NCBI GenBank assembly: GCA_023374025.1
Contig: SIJG01000019.1
Coordinates: 1,004,810 to 1,068,809 of the forward strand
Source of the DNA: Heterodera schachtii
Taxonomy: Eukaryota > Nematoda > Chromadorea > Rhabditida > Heteroderidae
Direction: 5' to 3'
Length of the DNA: 64,000 nucleotides
The notes beneath the pieces are model-generated. The model was not told the DNA's origin. It saw only the letters and a list, made by a program, of their open reading frames with translations, and did not search any database. Both the position numbers and the translations under genes were made by a program. Shown one piece after another: positions 36,991 to 49,029 of the stretch. Within the stretch, counting starts at the first letter, position 1. Each line of letters opens with the position of its first letter.

Positions 36991-39407
36991 ATGCCGGACA
37001 CTTTATTAAAGGATGATTTATTATCAGCTGATTTTGTAAGTGATATTTATTAAATTAATTTGGTATTACAAAATGATTCTCATTAAGTTGGCCAATTATT
37101 TCAATCAAAGTGTAAATGCATCAATTAAAGTGCCATTATTGGTGACTAATGGCATCATTTCATTTTGTTGCTTGGTTGGCATTGTCCTCAACGCATTGCT
37201 TGTTTATCTAACCGCAAAAACACCGTATGAATAGATTTATTGGTTTCTATTTTAATAAAAAATTTTATTTTCTATATTTTAAAAATTGTAATTTATAATT
37301 TTTAGCATATATTAAGAATTTAATAAATTTTTCAAAATTTTTCAATGTGGTAAATTTGAGGACCAATTTTAAACGACTCTAAGGCATCACCTCAAAAAAT
37401 GGACATTTTGTTTTGTATAAAAGCTAAAATTTCTTTATGAAGTACATTATTTCACGCAAATTTTCACAAAAAAGTCGAGAATTGGCACCACCTGCTAACC
37501 CATTGCTTTTGCCACTTTTGTAAATTTTAATTGCATTTATGAAATTGAAAACTTTGTTTTGTTTTTACTTCCAGCAAACTTCACTCTCATTGTCCCCTTT
37601 TGCTGGCTTTCCATTCGCTCACTGTTATCCCCGTCCTCCTCGGCATCTCTTTCAAATTCTTCCTTCTCTTCTCCGGTGTTTACCTTGTGCCATTGTTGCG
37701 CTGTTATCACATTCTGTTGGTTGGCTTAATCTGTGCCGGTTTGTGCACCGCTGCGCAATTGGTCATTGGCTACGATCGTTTGATCAGTATTTTGGTCCCA
37801 ATATGGTACGATTTTTCACAACGAATTTCGCACATTTATGGTTTTTTTGTAATATGAAAATACTCGGTATAGGTTCTTTTTTGAAGAAACATTGTTTTGG
37901 CATTATTAAAACCCAATTATTTGGTGAAATTTTTTTTAATATTTCTGAAACACACAACCACAATTACTGACCTCCAAAATCATGCGATATTCGCATTGAT
38001 GAGGAAGGGAGAAGGATTGGCGGTGCCAACAGGAAAATTTTAATAATTTAGGCGAGATTTGTTAACAGATTTAACAAAAAAAAACAATCAATTTTGGAAT
38101 TTTAGCTAATTATTTTTTGGAATTTATGGTTCGCCAGTAGAAATTAAATTTGGCAAAATCTAATGACATAAATAAATGTTCATTTTTCGCTCCTCTTCTC
38201 CAAGTTTCCAATAAAAATTTGCATTAATCGTCAGACTATTTTCCTCCTTTCGTTCTTTTTTTTTAAATTATTAATTATTTGTTTTTTATTTAATTGCTAA
38301 AATTAAGGTATAAACAAATGAACGGCCGAAAAAGGTCATTTTGCATTCTGATCACATTATGCTTTGTAAGGACGGGCTATTTGAATGCCAATTACTTTTC
38401 CGCGGTTTTATTGAGGCCAAAAATGTAAATTGACCTAATTAAAAACCAATAAAATCAAATATTAATTTATTTGTTAGGCTGGTTATGTGCAGTTATGACG
38501 ACATTGTGCAGCCGGAGATCAGTGCGTTGATTTATCGAGAAGGGCTGGCAATTTTTGTTGCCGAATTTGTGTGTTACGCACTGATTTGGCTGGTGATTTT
38601 ATGCCGAAAATCGCAAGGAAATTTTATAAAAATTATTATTTTTATTAATTTTAAAAATGAAAGAACAAATATTTTCTACAGGTAAAAGGACAACAAAAAA
38701 ATTGATAAAGCCGTTGACATCGATAATGTTCATCACCTTTTTCTGCTACATTCAGGCAAAAAATATAAAATAGTACAGAAACACTTATAAATTTTACTAG
38801 CATTTATCGGATTTTGCATTTGAGTTATTTGCTTTTTTCTAAATAAATAATTTTATCAGTCATTATTAAAAATAAATAAATAAACTAATTGTTTTTGGTT
38901 AAAAAACCATCAGAATTTCAAATGGCCATTAATTAGGTATTATTTTTAGGCTTTTTTTAAAAATTAAGCATTTTGGCAGGAAAAGACAGATTTATTTCAA
39001 TGAAACTTATTTTAATAAATTATATTTAGTTTAAATAATTTTTCTTCAAAATAAACTATTTAAAATTGACAATTGATAATTCAGTATTTTCTTTTTCTAC
39101 ATTATTTATTTATTTATTTCCATTTTTCGTTTATTTAAAGGGAATTTTGTTACGGATCATTTTGCCACACTTAAATTTTGATCTGCTTGGAATTGAGTTC
39201 TATCTGAAATTTCCGACCGGCCTTCTTTTCACGATTGCTTTTAGCAGTAATGCGCCATTTCTTTATATGTTCAGGTATTTAAAAATTCGCAATTGGAAAT
39301 TGTATTTATTTATTTATTTTTGCAGCACTGACCATCAAGAAGCCTTCCGTTCACAATTTAAACGGATCTTTGGCAAAAATGAATCATTAATTGTTGCATT
39401 CGCTTAA
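36991..39407 (+). CDS. srsx-like seven-transmembrane chemoreceptor
   Basis: Exons: 36991-37035 (MPDTLLKDDLLSADF), 37088-37224, 37575-37805, 38308-38424, 38478-38617, 38682-38755, 39141-39274, 39326-39407; phases agree throughout. If the start is instead MILIKLANYF at about 37072, exon 1 is not used. Hydrophobic segments fit seven helices. TM3 is followed by GYDRLISILVPIWY, typical of nematode srsx-type receptors, and TM7 has the SSNAPFLYMFRSTDHQEAF pattern. Length is about 310-315 residues, normal for the family. Two introns are unusual: 38618-38681 begins GA instead of GT, and 38756-39140 begins GC. The first may block splicing, so the gene could be a very young pseudogene. A poly(A) signal AATAAA is at 39471. 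The likely role is detection of a chemical cue at a sensory neuron membrane (family inference). Confidence 0.75.
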
Positions 39408-39479
39408 TAGCGCTTGAAAACAAAAAATGACTTTGTATTATTAATTTTTTGATAAATCTTTGCATTCAAAAATAAATTG

Positions 39480-40238
39480 GCATTAAAATGACTTTTTCTG
39501 TGCGTTTTATTTGGAAAAGGATTAATTTTTATATTGAATAATTCCATTTAAGTTAGAAAATTTTGGGTAATGTTAGGTGGTTCCCCAAACGTGTTTCTAA
39601 GGGTTTTTGGGTCGTTGGTCATGAATATTGCATTCATTCTGGTCAAGCTCGAACCTCGGACTCGAACAAAAAGTCGAAAAAATTACGAATAATCTACTTT
39701 GCTTGAGAATAGATTAAAAATAGCAAAATTAACCAAAAACCATTACAACAGCAAAAGAATCATTCTGAACAGATTTGAACATAAAAGCCAGTTTTGAAAA
39801 ATTGAATTTTCAACTTTTGGTTCGAGTTCGGGTCTGGGGTTCAAAATTGACAAAAATAAATGCAGCATTCGTAATAAGCGACCAAAAACACTTAGAAACA
39901 TGTTATCACGGCTTTTTTAAAACTAAAATTTTCTGTCAATTAAAAACCAACAATAATTTATTTCTTCTTTACTGAAAATTCACCAAAATTTTTTTCTATT
40001 CATTTGTTTCTCGAACGGTGAAAGCAGCGGTTGGATGGCGAGTCGGTTGGGACATCTTTCTCCTGCGCGCCACAGAGCAAAATATTTGGCCGTTGTAGTC
40101 GAGTGTGTGATGCTTTGGCCAAAAACACATCAATTACATATATTTAGTTTTAACTGAATTGTTTGATTAGCATTTTTGGCCAAAGACTACGGCGTCAGTA
40201 GTTGGGGTGTCAAGGCAGTTCGTACAATGGCGTTTCGT
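39480..40238. other. Intergenic, no gene recognised
   Basis: A somewhat GC-richer block at about 40010-40110 has no match I can name. The rest is AT-rich. Confidence 0.3.
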
Positions 40239-41168
40239 ACAATTTCAAATGGGAATGGCCATAACTGTTCGTCAGTTAATTTCTTCGAAATTGGTATCAT
40301 TCGAAAGCTCTACGTGTTTAGAAACTAAGCGATTAATCATCTCACCAAAAAGTTATGGTTTATTAGACTTAAACTTCAAGAAAATCCTAATTTTTTGTAA
40401 ACTATAAATCAATACTTTTTGGTGAGATTATTAATCGCTTAGCTTCTGCATATTAAAAGCATAAAAATGCAAACAAAATCAATTAAGAGTCATATTTTTC
40501 GTTTGAAAACAATCACGTCGCCTATCAACGGCGCCGGACCCCAATAATTCGTATTTTTTCTTAAAAAATTGGTCAAGAATCGCAAAATTGGGTCGCAAAA
40601 TTGGTAATTTTTGGTAAATATCTATAACTAATCTTATTTAAAACCTCCAAAAAAAAAAAATTCGGTTTATATTATTTTATTAATAAATCTCTTAAATTTT
40701 TTTGCTTTTAAATTGCTCTTTTTGTGGCGCGGTTTTTCAAAAAACTTTTTGGGAACGTTGGGGGAGGGGGTCCGGCAGTGCCGATAGGCATTGCCGGAAA
40801 AATTTTGGAATTTTGAGTGCGATTTGTCAACAAATTTTGTCAAAAAAATGATTTTGACTGAGGATTTCTCGAAAAAATGTTTAAGATTTGAAGAAAAAGT
40901 TCGAACGTTTTGCCAAATATACCTAATTTTTCAAAAAATCATGCATTTTTGTCACTTTTTTATCAAAAGACCACAAAAATCCTCAAATTTCTCAAAAGAC
41001 CACAAAAATCCGAAAATCCTGTTTCAAAAAAAATGAGGAAAAATCCTCAGATATCGCATCTCTGGCATAATGATAGTTTTTAAACACGTAGAGCTTTCGA
41101 ATGATACCAATTTCAAAGAAATTAACTGACGAACAAAAAAGCTATGGCCATTCCCATTTGACAAATTA
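40239..41168. repeat. Foldback element with about 90-base arms
   Basis: Left arm 40239-40329 (CAAATGGGAATGGCCATA, GGTATCATTCGAAAGCTC) is the near-exact inverse of 41083-41168. The interior holds two hairpin-repeat cores (about 40518 minus, 40769 plus). Confidence 0.8.
40767..40870 (+). repeat. GC-hairpin short repeat
   Basis: GGGTCCGGCAGTGCCGATAG then GCATTGCCGGAAAAATTTTG. Both arms changed (GGCAGTGCC with GGCATTGCC), so pairing is largely preserved. Confidence 0.7.
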
Positions 41169-41439
41169 TCCTAGAAAAGTATGTTGTAGTTTATCGTAAA
41201 TCATATTTTTATGGTGGTGAGGGCGGAATGATGGAAAAGCACAAAATCTAATACCTCGAAAACGAATAAAGCAATATATTTATTAATATTCATGAGAAAT
41301 TTTCCTTAATAAATAATTACGAAAAAAAATTTGCTGCTGAATTTATTGTATAAATTTCCAAAAGATCAAATCAACAGAAAATAGTGATTGGGTGGGTTGA
41401 TTCATCGGTAAATTTCCGCTTTTTTTTTGTCCCTTTTTC

Positions 41440-43785
41440 TTATTCCACCGTAAAATCAATGGCCAACGTCACTTTGTCCTCACTTTTGTCGTAAAATCCC
41501 TCGTCCGGATCCATCAATTCCTTAAGTTTAAATTTATTTCACGAGAAAGGAGTTTGGCAATGGTTGCGATATTTGCATTTTTAAACTCATTTTGTTGTTT
41601 TTATTTCACCCAAAATCATTGGGGAAGGAAATTATGACCGCTAAACATTTTTGGGTGTAAAACGAATGAGTTTTCTGTACTAAACTGAGTTTTTTCAATA
41701 TTTCGACCGTAACTCTGATTTTGACTGTCACTCACCGTAAAAGCAATCAAAGTTGGAAATCCCCAGCTGTTCGATTCGTTGTTAAAAACATGGTCATATT
41801 TATCAATCAAATCCTCTGTTCCGCTCTTTTGAGAAACAATTCGATGGGTTGCCGAACATTCGCAGCTCCAATTCACATCTTTGGAAACCAAAATTAATTA
41901 ATTCAATTAAAATTTATGATCAGTGATCACTTTCTTCCGGAGCAGTGCAAAAAAGGAAAAAGCCCAAACATTTGTCGTTGCTTTCTTCCTCAGTTCTTAT
42001 GTCTGCCCATATTTTCCACTCAAATTCCTTCATTTGCACGGCATCACTGAATCGGCTAGTCCCCTCTTTCTCTTGTGCAAATTCAGAAAATTTCTCAATT
42101 TCCATGGCCAGTGTCACTCTGTTGCCCTTGGCTATGTTCCAATCAGAAATCCGTCCATGCCATGGAAATTCCAACGGTTTAAGCCCGGGCACATCACGAA
42201 GAGTGGGGTTGCAATGGAACTGATAAATGCCGAACATTTCTTCACTGGTCAGAACATCGGAAGGAACTGCAAAACAAAAAAATTACATTAATTTTTTTTC
42301 AATTTTAAAATTTTTACCGATGCTTTTGGTAAAATCCTTCGTTAATATGAGAGGAAAACGAATTTTGAACAGTGCCGGGCCAAGCGCAGCACGTCGATTC
42401 TCAGCGGAACATTCGATGGCATTTTGACGGCACTTTTCGTCGGCCCAACGGAGTGCCTTAATTAGAAAACAAACAAATCCATTAAAAAACAATAAAATTA
42501 CAGCTTGCCAAAGTTCAAATTCACTGCTGATCATCAATTGATCAAGTTCGAATATTTCACAAAGAAGATTCTGATCAATTTGTAAAAATTCCTCAGATTC
42601 GAACAATTGGCCCGCATTTTGACAAATGTAACGCAGACATTTGTGAGCAAATTCCTAAAAAGTATAAGAATTATTTTTTTTGTAAAATTAAAATGGACCC
42701 TAAAATTTAATTTAAAAAAAAGTCGGGGGGGGGGGGGGGCACGTGCCACCACCCCCTCCCCTTTGTACGGGCCTAACTTAATCAGAAAATAAATCATTTT
42801 TTTACCTCCAAGTCGTAAAGAAGAGCCTTGGAATGGGCTAAGAAAACATTGGGCAGATTTTGAATTGGAATTTGCACACAATGATCGACCAATCCTTGGA
42901 TGCCGTACTTATCAGCTAAAAAATTTAAATCAGTATTTTTTACTAAAAAAATAGGCCTAATAATCCATATAAATTAAAATATTTCACCAGCGTAAAGCAC
43001 TGCCATTGCGTTGTCTCCGTCCAATTCGCTCAAATCGTCCGCGTAAATGAAGCTGAGCATCACTTTAAATGCTGTTGCTTCAATGTCGGGCATCTCCACG
43101 GGATTGTCGACAGATGCAAAACCAAAAAATAAATAAAATTAATAATTTTGGCACTTCATTTGTATTCTTATTCCTTAGCAGAAAAACCCAGGGTTAAGCA
43201 ATTTGTATGGTCACGACGGCACTTTTTCACCTGAGGTCTCATCTCTAGCATTTATTGAACGATTCTCTTGAAAAATATCGGCTTTTATTCCGGAACAGGA
43301 AATGGAAGAATACTGTCACTATAATTTTTCATATGAATTTTCTAAATATTGAACCATTTGGTTACTCTTGATGAGAGAAATCGAAATAAATCGAAGGACC
43401 GTCACTCCCTTTTAGGGCGCAATCCAAAATCTTTTCAGAAAATTCATGTGCTTGAGATTGCTTTGGACGATTTCATGTTAAGGAAAAGCCCTTAATTTTG
43501 TTTTGTTTTTTGCGCATTTTACTCACCGTTTTCCGCTTTTCCATTTTGTGAGTCAAAACGGAACATTGCCTCAAAAACTTCGGAAGCGGATGCCAAAATG
43601 TTTTTGTGAGCCGATAAAAGCTTAAAAATCGAAAAAAAACTAAATTAAGAAATGAAATAAAAAATATATAAACTCGCCTCCTTTCCGTCTCCGTCCCCCA
43701 CCGAAAAGTGCGCATCCGCAAATTTAGCCGTGCCCAACAAATGCTTCATCCGATCCGCCAAATTGGTCGGTTTTGATGATGCCAT
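41440..43785 (-). CDS. BTB-BACK-MATH protein, copy E
   Basis: Minus-strand exons: 43785-43678, 43620-43527, 43116-42988, 42915-42806, 42654-42502, 42456-42318, 42266-41931, 41878-41736 and 41520-41440, summing to 1293 bases and 430 residues with an open frame. Exon 1 is MASSKPTNLADRMKHLLGTA then DAHFSVGDGDGKE. BACK is well kept (WADEKCRQNAIECSAENRR). MATH motifs are FEWKIWADI, FFLFCTA, WSCECSATHRIVSQKSG and ELMDPDEGFYDKSEDKV. It is the closest relative of copy D and lacks that copy's frameshift. Intron 1 has a GC donor, and the base pair before exon 3 is TG in place of AG, as in copy D. If that acceptor is not used, the 410-base intron would introduce stops. A Cul3 adaptor role is inferred from the family. 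Confidence 0.75.
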
Positions 43786-43866
43786 GAAAAATTGCACAAA
43801 GAAAAATTTGTTTTGTGAATTTTTGCTAAAAACATAGAATTTTAAATGAGACTAGTTGACAAAAAC

Positions 43867-43962
43867 AAGAGATCGGAATTTTTCACATACGCGGGCACGT
43901 GCTATGGGCTTGGCACTAACACGGGTTACGGTCTACGGACCCGTGTCCGTGTCCGATCTCTA
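43867..43962. mobile_element. Miniature hAT-like element (96 bp)
   Basis: Ends AGAGATCGGA / TCCGATCTCT, the same as the element at 17329-18488. Flanks ACAAAAAC and GTAAAAAC match in six of eight positions. The GC-rich core has CGGGCACGTG and ACACGGGT motifs. Confidence 0.7.
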
Positions 43963-44009
43963 GTAAAAACCAAATTCGTACTTGGCCAAGTCATATTGTC
44001 GAGATACTA

Positions 44010-45120
44010 GAATCTTTAAATGTTTGTCAATGGGTTGGTGAATATAATCGAATGTTTATTGGCAGGAAAATATGTGTCTTTTGAAAAATTCTTAGTGGGC
44101 AACCGGCAAATTAGGCAATCGATTGAGTTGTTTTCATTGACCAGCATATGTACATATGTTTATATGTATGTGATAGTTTATTTTTTCAGCGAAGGGTGTT
44201 TTTCATCTTTCAATAATCCAAAGAACCAAATTTTGAAAATTTTCAAGGAAAAACAAAGGATTTTATGGTCCAGAAGTGCCGACAGGCGCCGCTGGGGAAA
44301 AATTGGAAATTTTGGCCATATTTCTTAACATATTTCCACAAAAATTGCCAATTATTGGGTCAACTTATGAAAATTTTAGTTGAATTTTAGGTTCGACACC
44401 TGTCGACAAGATTCTTGGAAATTTTATGGGATTTGTTATTGGATTTTGCAACAAAAAGGCAATTTTGTAAATTTTAGGTAAATTATCATGTTTTGTAATT
44501 TTTGTAAAAATCAAAAATAAGAACCCATGTTGCGCAAAATAAAGGAATTTTAAAAATAATTTTTGAAATTAATGAATTAAAAAAAAATATGTTTCGGTTC
44601 TTTTTAAAATTTTTATAGAAAATTTTCTTTATCAAAATCTCTGATTTATTTTATACTTTAGTTGGTAGGCCGTCCCATTTTTGAAAAAAATTTTTTCAAA
44701 TTCTTCTGTAATGGCGCCTACCGGTACTCCGGCCCAAAAATCTTTTGTTTTCTTAAAAATGTTAACAATAAAAAAATATTTCATGAGAATTACCTTAATC
44801 ATGAACAGTCGAAATTCACTTTATATTTTTGATTACATATTTTATCGAATAATTATAATTTTTTAATCTTTGTGTTTTGTTTGGATTTTTCTAGGCCATT
44901 ACTGATAAACTCAAATTTGACTTAAACTCAAATTTGACTTAAACTCAAATTTGACTATGTCGGCAGTTAGCTAAATTAAATGTTAAGCATTGACTCACTT
45001 TTCATAGAGTTGAAAATCGCAAAAGCATGGGGAAAAAGGAGTTTATGGCAATGATAAAACGAGAATATTTGTCAATTGGTTTTCTTCCCAAATAACCATT
45101 TTTTATCATTTTTATCATCG
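44010..45120. other. Intergenic with two hairpin-repeat cores and a short tandem repeat
   Basis: Hairpin-repeat cores are at about 44270 (plus) and 44703 (minus). Three copies of a 17-base unit, ACTCAAATTTGACTTAA, lie at 44908-44957. No gene recognised. Confidence 0.5.
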
Positions 45121-45130
45121 ATTGATCAAT

Positions 45131-46123
45131 TAGGTAAGTTGCCACACTCTTTCAGCTTCGTGTCGCAACATTTTCGTGCATTGCAATGGCATTTGGTCGT
45201 CGCTTTGTGACAGTAGCAAATGCCGTCCAAATGCATTTGCTTCCGGCATTTTTTGGAGGTGAACGCCGACTCCAACGCCTTAAAATGAAATTTTTATTGG
45301 AATTTTTTTTTAATTAAAAATTGTTATATAAATTGAAAACTCGTTAAACTCTAACAAATAAGCCTTCATTATTCATCAGAGTCACATTTCTTTAGATATT
45401 TGACTAAAATTAAACTGTACTTTTTTGTAGGCCTTAAACATTGCTTCCAATGCAAAATGCTTATTTGTTAGAAAATTCGATCAAAGGATCCACCAAGAAA
45501 ATATCTGTAATTTAAGAATATTTTCCATAGAATTTAAATTTATGTTTTTTTTTTCTCCTACCGTATTCGAAGGTCGCACAATCAGCATCACTTTTTGGCA
45601 TTGTGTTCAGCTGGGCAAATCGCTTGATACTTGGGTTTGTCGAGACAGCGGTGAAAGGCACGAGTACCATTTCCATTTGGTGGTCATATCCTGTATAATA
45701 ACACCAACAGTAGTTCATTTTTAGTTAGGAAAACCTGCCAATAGATAATAACAGAAAATTTTGGTAAGGTAACTTAATTTTTAAGGAAATTATATAAGAA
45801 ATATTTATATTCCCGATTAAAAATTTTCATTTATGAAAACGGAAAATTGGTGACGTCCCGGGCAAAGTGTACAAAAAAATGATTTACTAAAACAACGGAC
45901 CATCGCCATGCTGCTGCTTCCGGGGCGACCAATGAGCCCATCTTTGGCATTCTTGATCATCTTAAGATAAAAAAAGAATTCCCTATCGATCTTTATATTT
46001 GTTTTGAATTTCTGATTAAGTTGTACAGTAATCCCACAGTGATTCGTCCCACTATAAACAATTTGTCGCTGGATTGGTTGTTTTTGTCCGGGTGCGTGGC
46101 AAGGAAAAGCTTCCTCCTTAACC
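45131..46123 (-). CDS. Unrecognised small Cys-rich protein gene (partial model)
   Basis: Minus-strand coding pieces with plausible splice sites: about 46123-46014 (EAFPCHAPGQKQPIQ), about 45962-45880 (MIKNAKDGLIGRPGSSSMAM), 45690-45562 (YDHQMEMVLVPFTAVSTNPS, with DADCATFEYG at the end), and a last exon 45280-45131 (KCRKQMHLDGICYCHKATTK, then CHCNARKCCDTKLKECGN and a stop). The last exon has ten cysteines, which suggests a disulphide-rich extracellular protein. The phase between the last two pieces does not agree, so an exon near 45440 or a lesion is missing from the model. No signal peptide was located. I do not recognise the family. Confidence 0.4.
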
Positions 46124-46503
46124 TAAAAATCTTTCACAGAATTTTGTTTAATGAATCTGTTTGCATAAGAATCGAATTCACAAATTAACTGACTACGTAG
46201 TATTTGATTCTGAATGAAATTTTTTTCCCTTTAATTTATATAATTAAAAAATCTATCGCATAATTTTGTTTAATGAATCTGTTTGCATTGTGATATGCTT
46301 TTATAAAAGTCCTTTTTGAGGGCTTTTTGGGGAAAAGACGGTTAAATGCGACACTCGCCCAAAATGATAAGTAAAAAAATCATTCGAAGACAAACTCTCA
46401 ATCGAAATTTATTATAAAAATTGTGATTTTTGAAAAAGTAAAGAGAAATAAATAAGGTAATTAAGACATTAAGGATGGATTCAATCACAAAAGTATATTT
46501 TGT

Positions 46504-49019
46504 TTATGATTTGTCATCCGTCTTTGCTTCTTTCACTGTGAAATCAATTGCCAATTTCACTTTGTCTTCACTTTTGTCGTAAAATCCTTTGAATGGGTCC
46601 ATCAAATCCTAATTATCCATAATTGGATCAATTAAGAGAAAATTGTCACTCACTGCTAATGAAATAAAATTGTATCCCCAGCTGTTCGCTTTATTGTCAA
46701 AAACATCTTCATCTAATACTAAACTAAAATCCGCCACATCGCACTTTTGCGAGACAATTCGAAAAATTGCCGTACATTTGCAACTCCAATTTTTGTCTTA
46801 ATGGCAATTAATTATAATTATTAATTAGCGTTTAATTTGCACCTTCTTCTGAAGCATCACATAAAAGGTAAATGCCCAACCATTTCTCATTGTCAGTGCT
46901 TTCATTTTTCTTTTCAATTTGCGCCCATATTTTCCATGGAAATCCTTTAAAGTGCACAGTTTCGCTTTTACGTTCACTCTCAAAGGCTTCTCGCGCAAAT
47001 TTCGACATTTTTTCAATTTCCATCGAAAGGGTCGCTTTTAATTTGCTTTGATCCAAAATGAATTTGTCCATTTTGGCTTCATTTACAGTGACATCAATGG
47101 CCAATTTCACTTTGTCGTCGCTTTTGTCGTAAAAGCCTTTGCTCGGATCCAACAATTCCTTTATTTATTTAATTTAATTATTTTTTCAGAAATTCAGTAA
47201 ATTATTGTGAATGTCAATTGCTCATTTATTTGAATTGGCACTCACCGCAAAGGAAATGAAATTTTCGAATCCCCATCCTGTCGATTGATTGTTTAAAGCA
47301 CGGTCACAAAGTGTCCCTGTGGAATTCTCGGCCACTTTTTTTTTCGAGACAATTCGGAAAGTGGCCGAACGAACGCAGCAGCGCCAAAGCGAATCTCAAT
47401 TTAAGGAAATTTGCTGTCAATTAGCAATAATTAACAGTTATTTGCACCTTTTTTTGTAGTTTCACATGAATAGAAAAAGCCCAAATATTTCTCATTGTCA
47501 GTGCTTCCGTTTTTCGTTTTTATTTGTGCCATTATTTTCCATGAAACTCCATTTATGTACACTTTTTCACTGTACCGACTGCTCTCAAATTCCTCTCGTG
47601 CAAATTCGGATACTTTTTCAATGTCCATCAAAATTCTGCCCCCTTTCCGGTCAGAAATCCGTCCATTAATTGGAAATTGCATTGGGAAAAGTTCGTCGGA
47701 AATCCTACGACAATTTCGATGAGAATGGAATTGATAAACGGCGATCACTTCATCTTTTGATAACACATCGGATGGAACTGTAAAATGGAAAATAAAAAAT
47801 TCATTTTTTAGAAAAAAAAATAAAATTAATAATTAAATTAATAATTTTAAAAAATTAATGAATCATCAAAAATTTGACATTGTTATTTTACCAATATTCT
47901 TCGAAAATTCCTCAATTAAGACCAGCGGGAAGCGAATTTTGAAAAGCGCCGGGCCAAGCATTTGACGGCGATTCTCTGCTGAGCATTCAATGCCATTTTG
48001 ATGGCATTTGGCATCGGCCCAACGGAGTGCCTAAATTAAAAAAAATCAAATCAAATTTCAATTCAAAATTACAGCGTTCCAAATTGTAATTTCTCCACTG
48101 ATTTGCAATTGATCGCGTTCCAAAAGTTCACATAACAATTTTTGGTCAATTTGCAAAAATTCAACCGATTTAATCAAAGTGTCAGCATTTTTGTCAATAT
48201 AAGCCAAACAACAATTGGCAAAATCCTTAAATAAAAAAATATTATTTTTGACTAAAATTACATTTAAAACTCGCTTAAATTCCACCTTCAAGTCGAAAAG
48301 GCTGGCCTGGGCATAAGCCAAAAAAACATTGCGCAGTGAAGAAATAGGAATTTGCAAAGATGGGCGGACCAAATCAGGGATGTTGTACTTTTTGGCTAAT
48401 TAGTGAATTCAATAATAATTATTAAATTTAATTTCGCAAATATAAAATACACCGGCGTAAAGCACTGCCATTGCATTGTCTCCGTTTAACCCGGCCAACT
48501 CGCCCATATAAATGAAGCTCAACATCACTTTGAATGCTGCTGCTTCAACATCAGTGACCTCCACTGGGCAATTAGCAGAAGCTGATTGAAAAAGTAATTA
48601 TGGCAATTAGTAAGGCTCAGGAAAAATCCAATTGGATGAAAAATGACTTGTTCCTGTACGGGATCCAAGAAAAAACATGCATGGATCCAGAAACAGTCTG
48701 ATTTATACTAATTAATGAATATATTTTATTTTTTGTTATTTTACCGAATTCCGCTTTTTCTTTTTTGGCGTCATAACGGAACATTGCCTCAAACACTTCG
48801 GAAGCGTGCTTCAAAATCAGTTTATGAGCTGGCAAAAGCTAAAGAAAATTAAATGAAAACAACAATCAAACATAAATCACTAAATTTTCCAAATTTTAAT
48901 AATTAATTAAATTTTGAAATTTAAAAACGCGCCTCTTTTCCGTCGCCGTCCCCCACCAAAAAATAAACATCCGCGTCCTCACCCGTGCTTAACAAATGCT
49001 TAACCACTGATTTAAGCAT
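46504..49019 (-). CDS. BTB-BACK-MATH-MATH protein, copy F (eleven exons, intact)
   Basis: Minus-strand exons: 49019-48933, 48838-48745, 48581-48453, 48395-48286, 48225-48073, 48030-47892, 47777-47448, 47394-47246, 47158-46843, 46796-46654 and 46608-46504. They sum to 1755 bases, a 584-residue open frame. Start MLKSVVKHLLSTGEDADVYF; BTB motifs LPAHKLILKHASEVFEAMFR and ALYAG-like; BACK DFANCCLAYIDKNADTL, CELLERDQL, WADAKCHQNGIECSAENRR. MATH 1 spans exons 7-9 (VSWKIMAQI; WGFENFISFA; ELLDPSKGFYDKSDDKV) and MATH 2 exons 9-11 (FPWKIWAQIEKK; WSCKCTAIFRIVSQK; DLMDPFKGFYDKSEDKV). Intron 1 donor is GC. It is the complete counterpart of copy C. A Cul3 adaptor with two substrate-binding domains is the family-based guess. 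Confidence 0.85.
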
Positions 49020-49029
49020 GTCAATCAAT

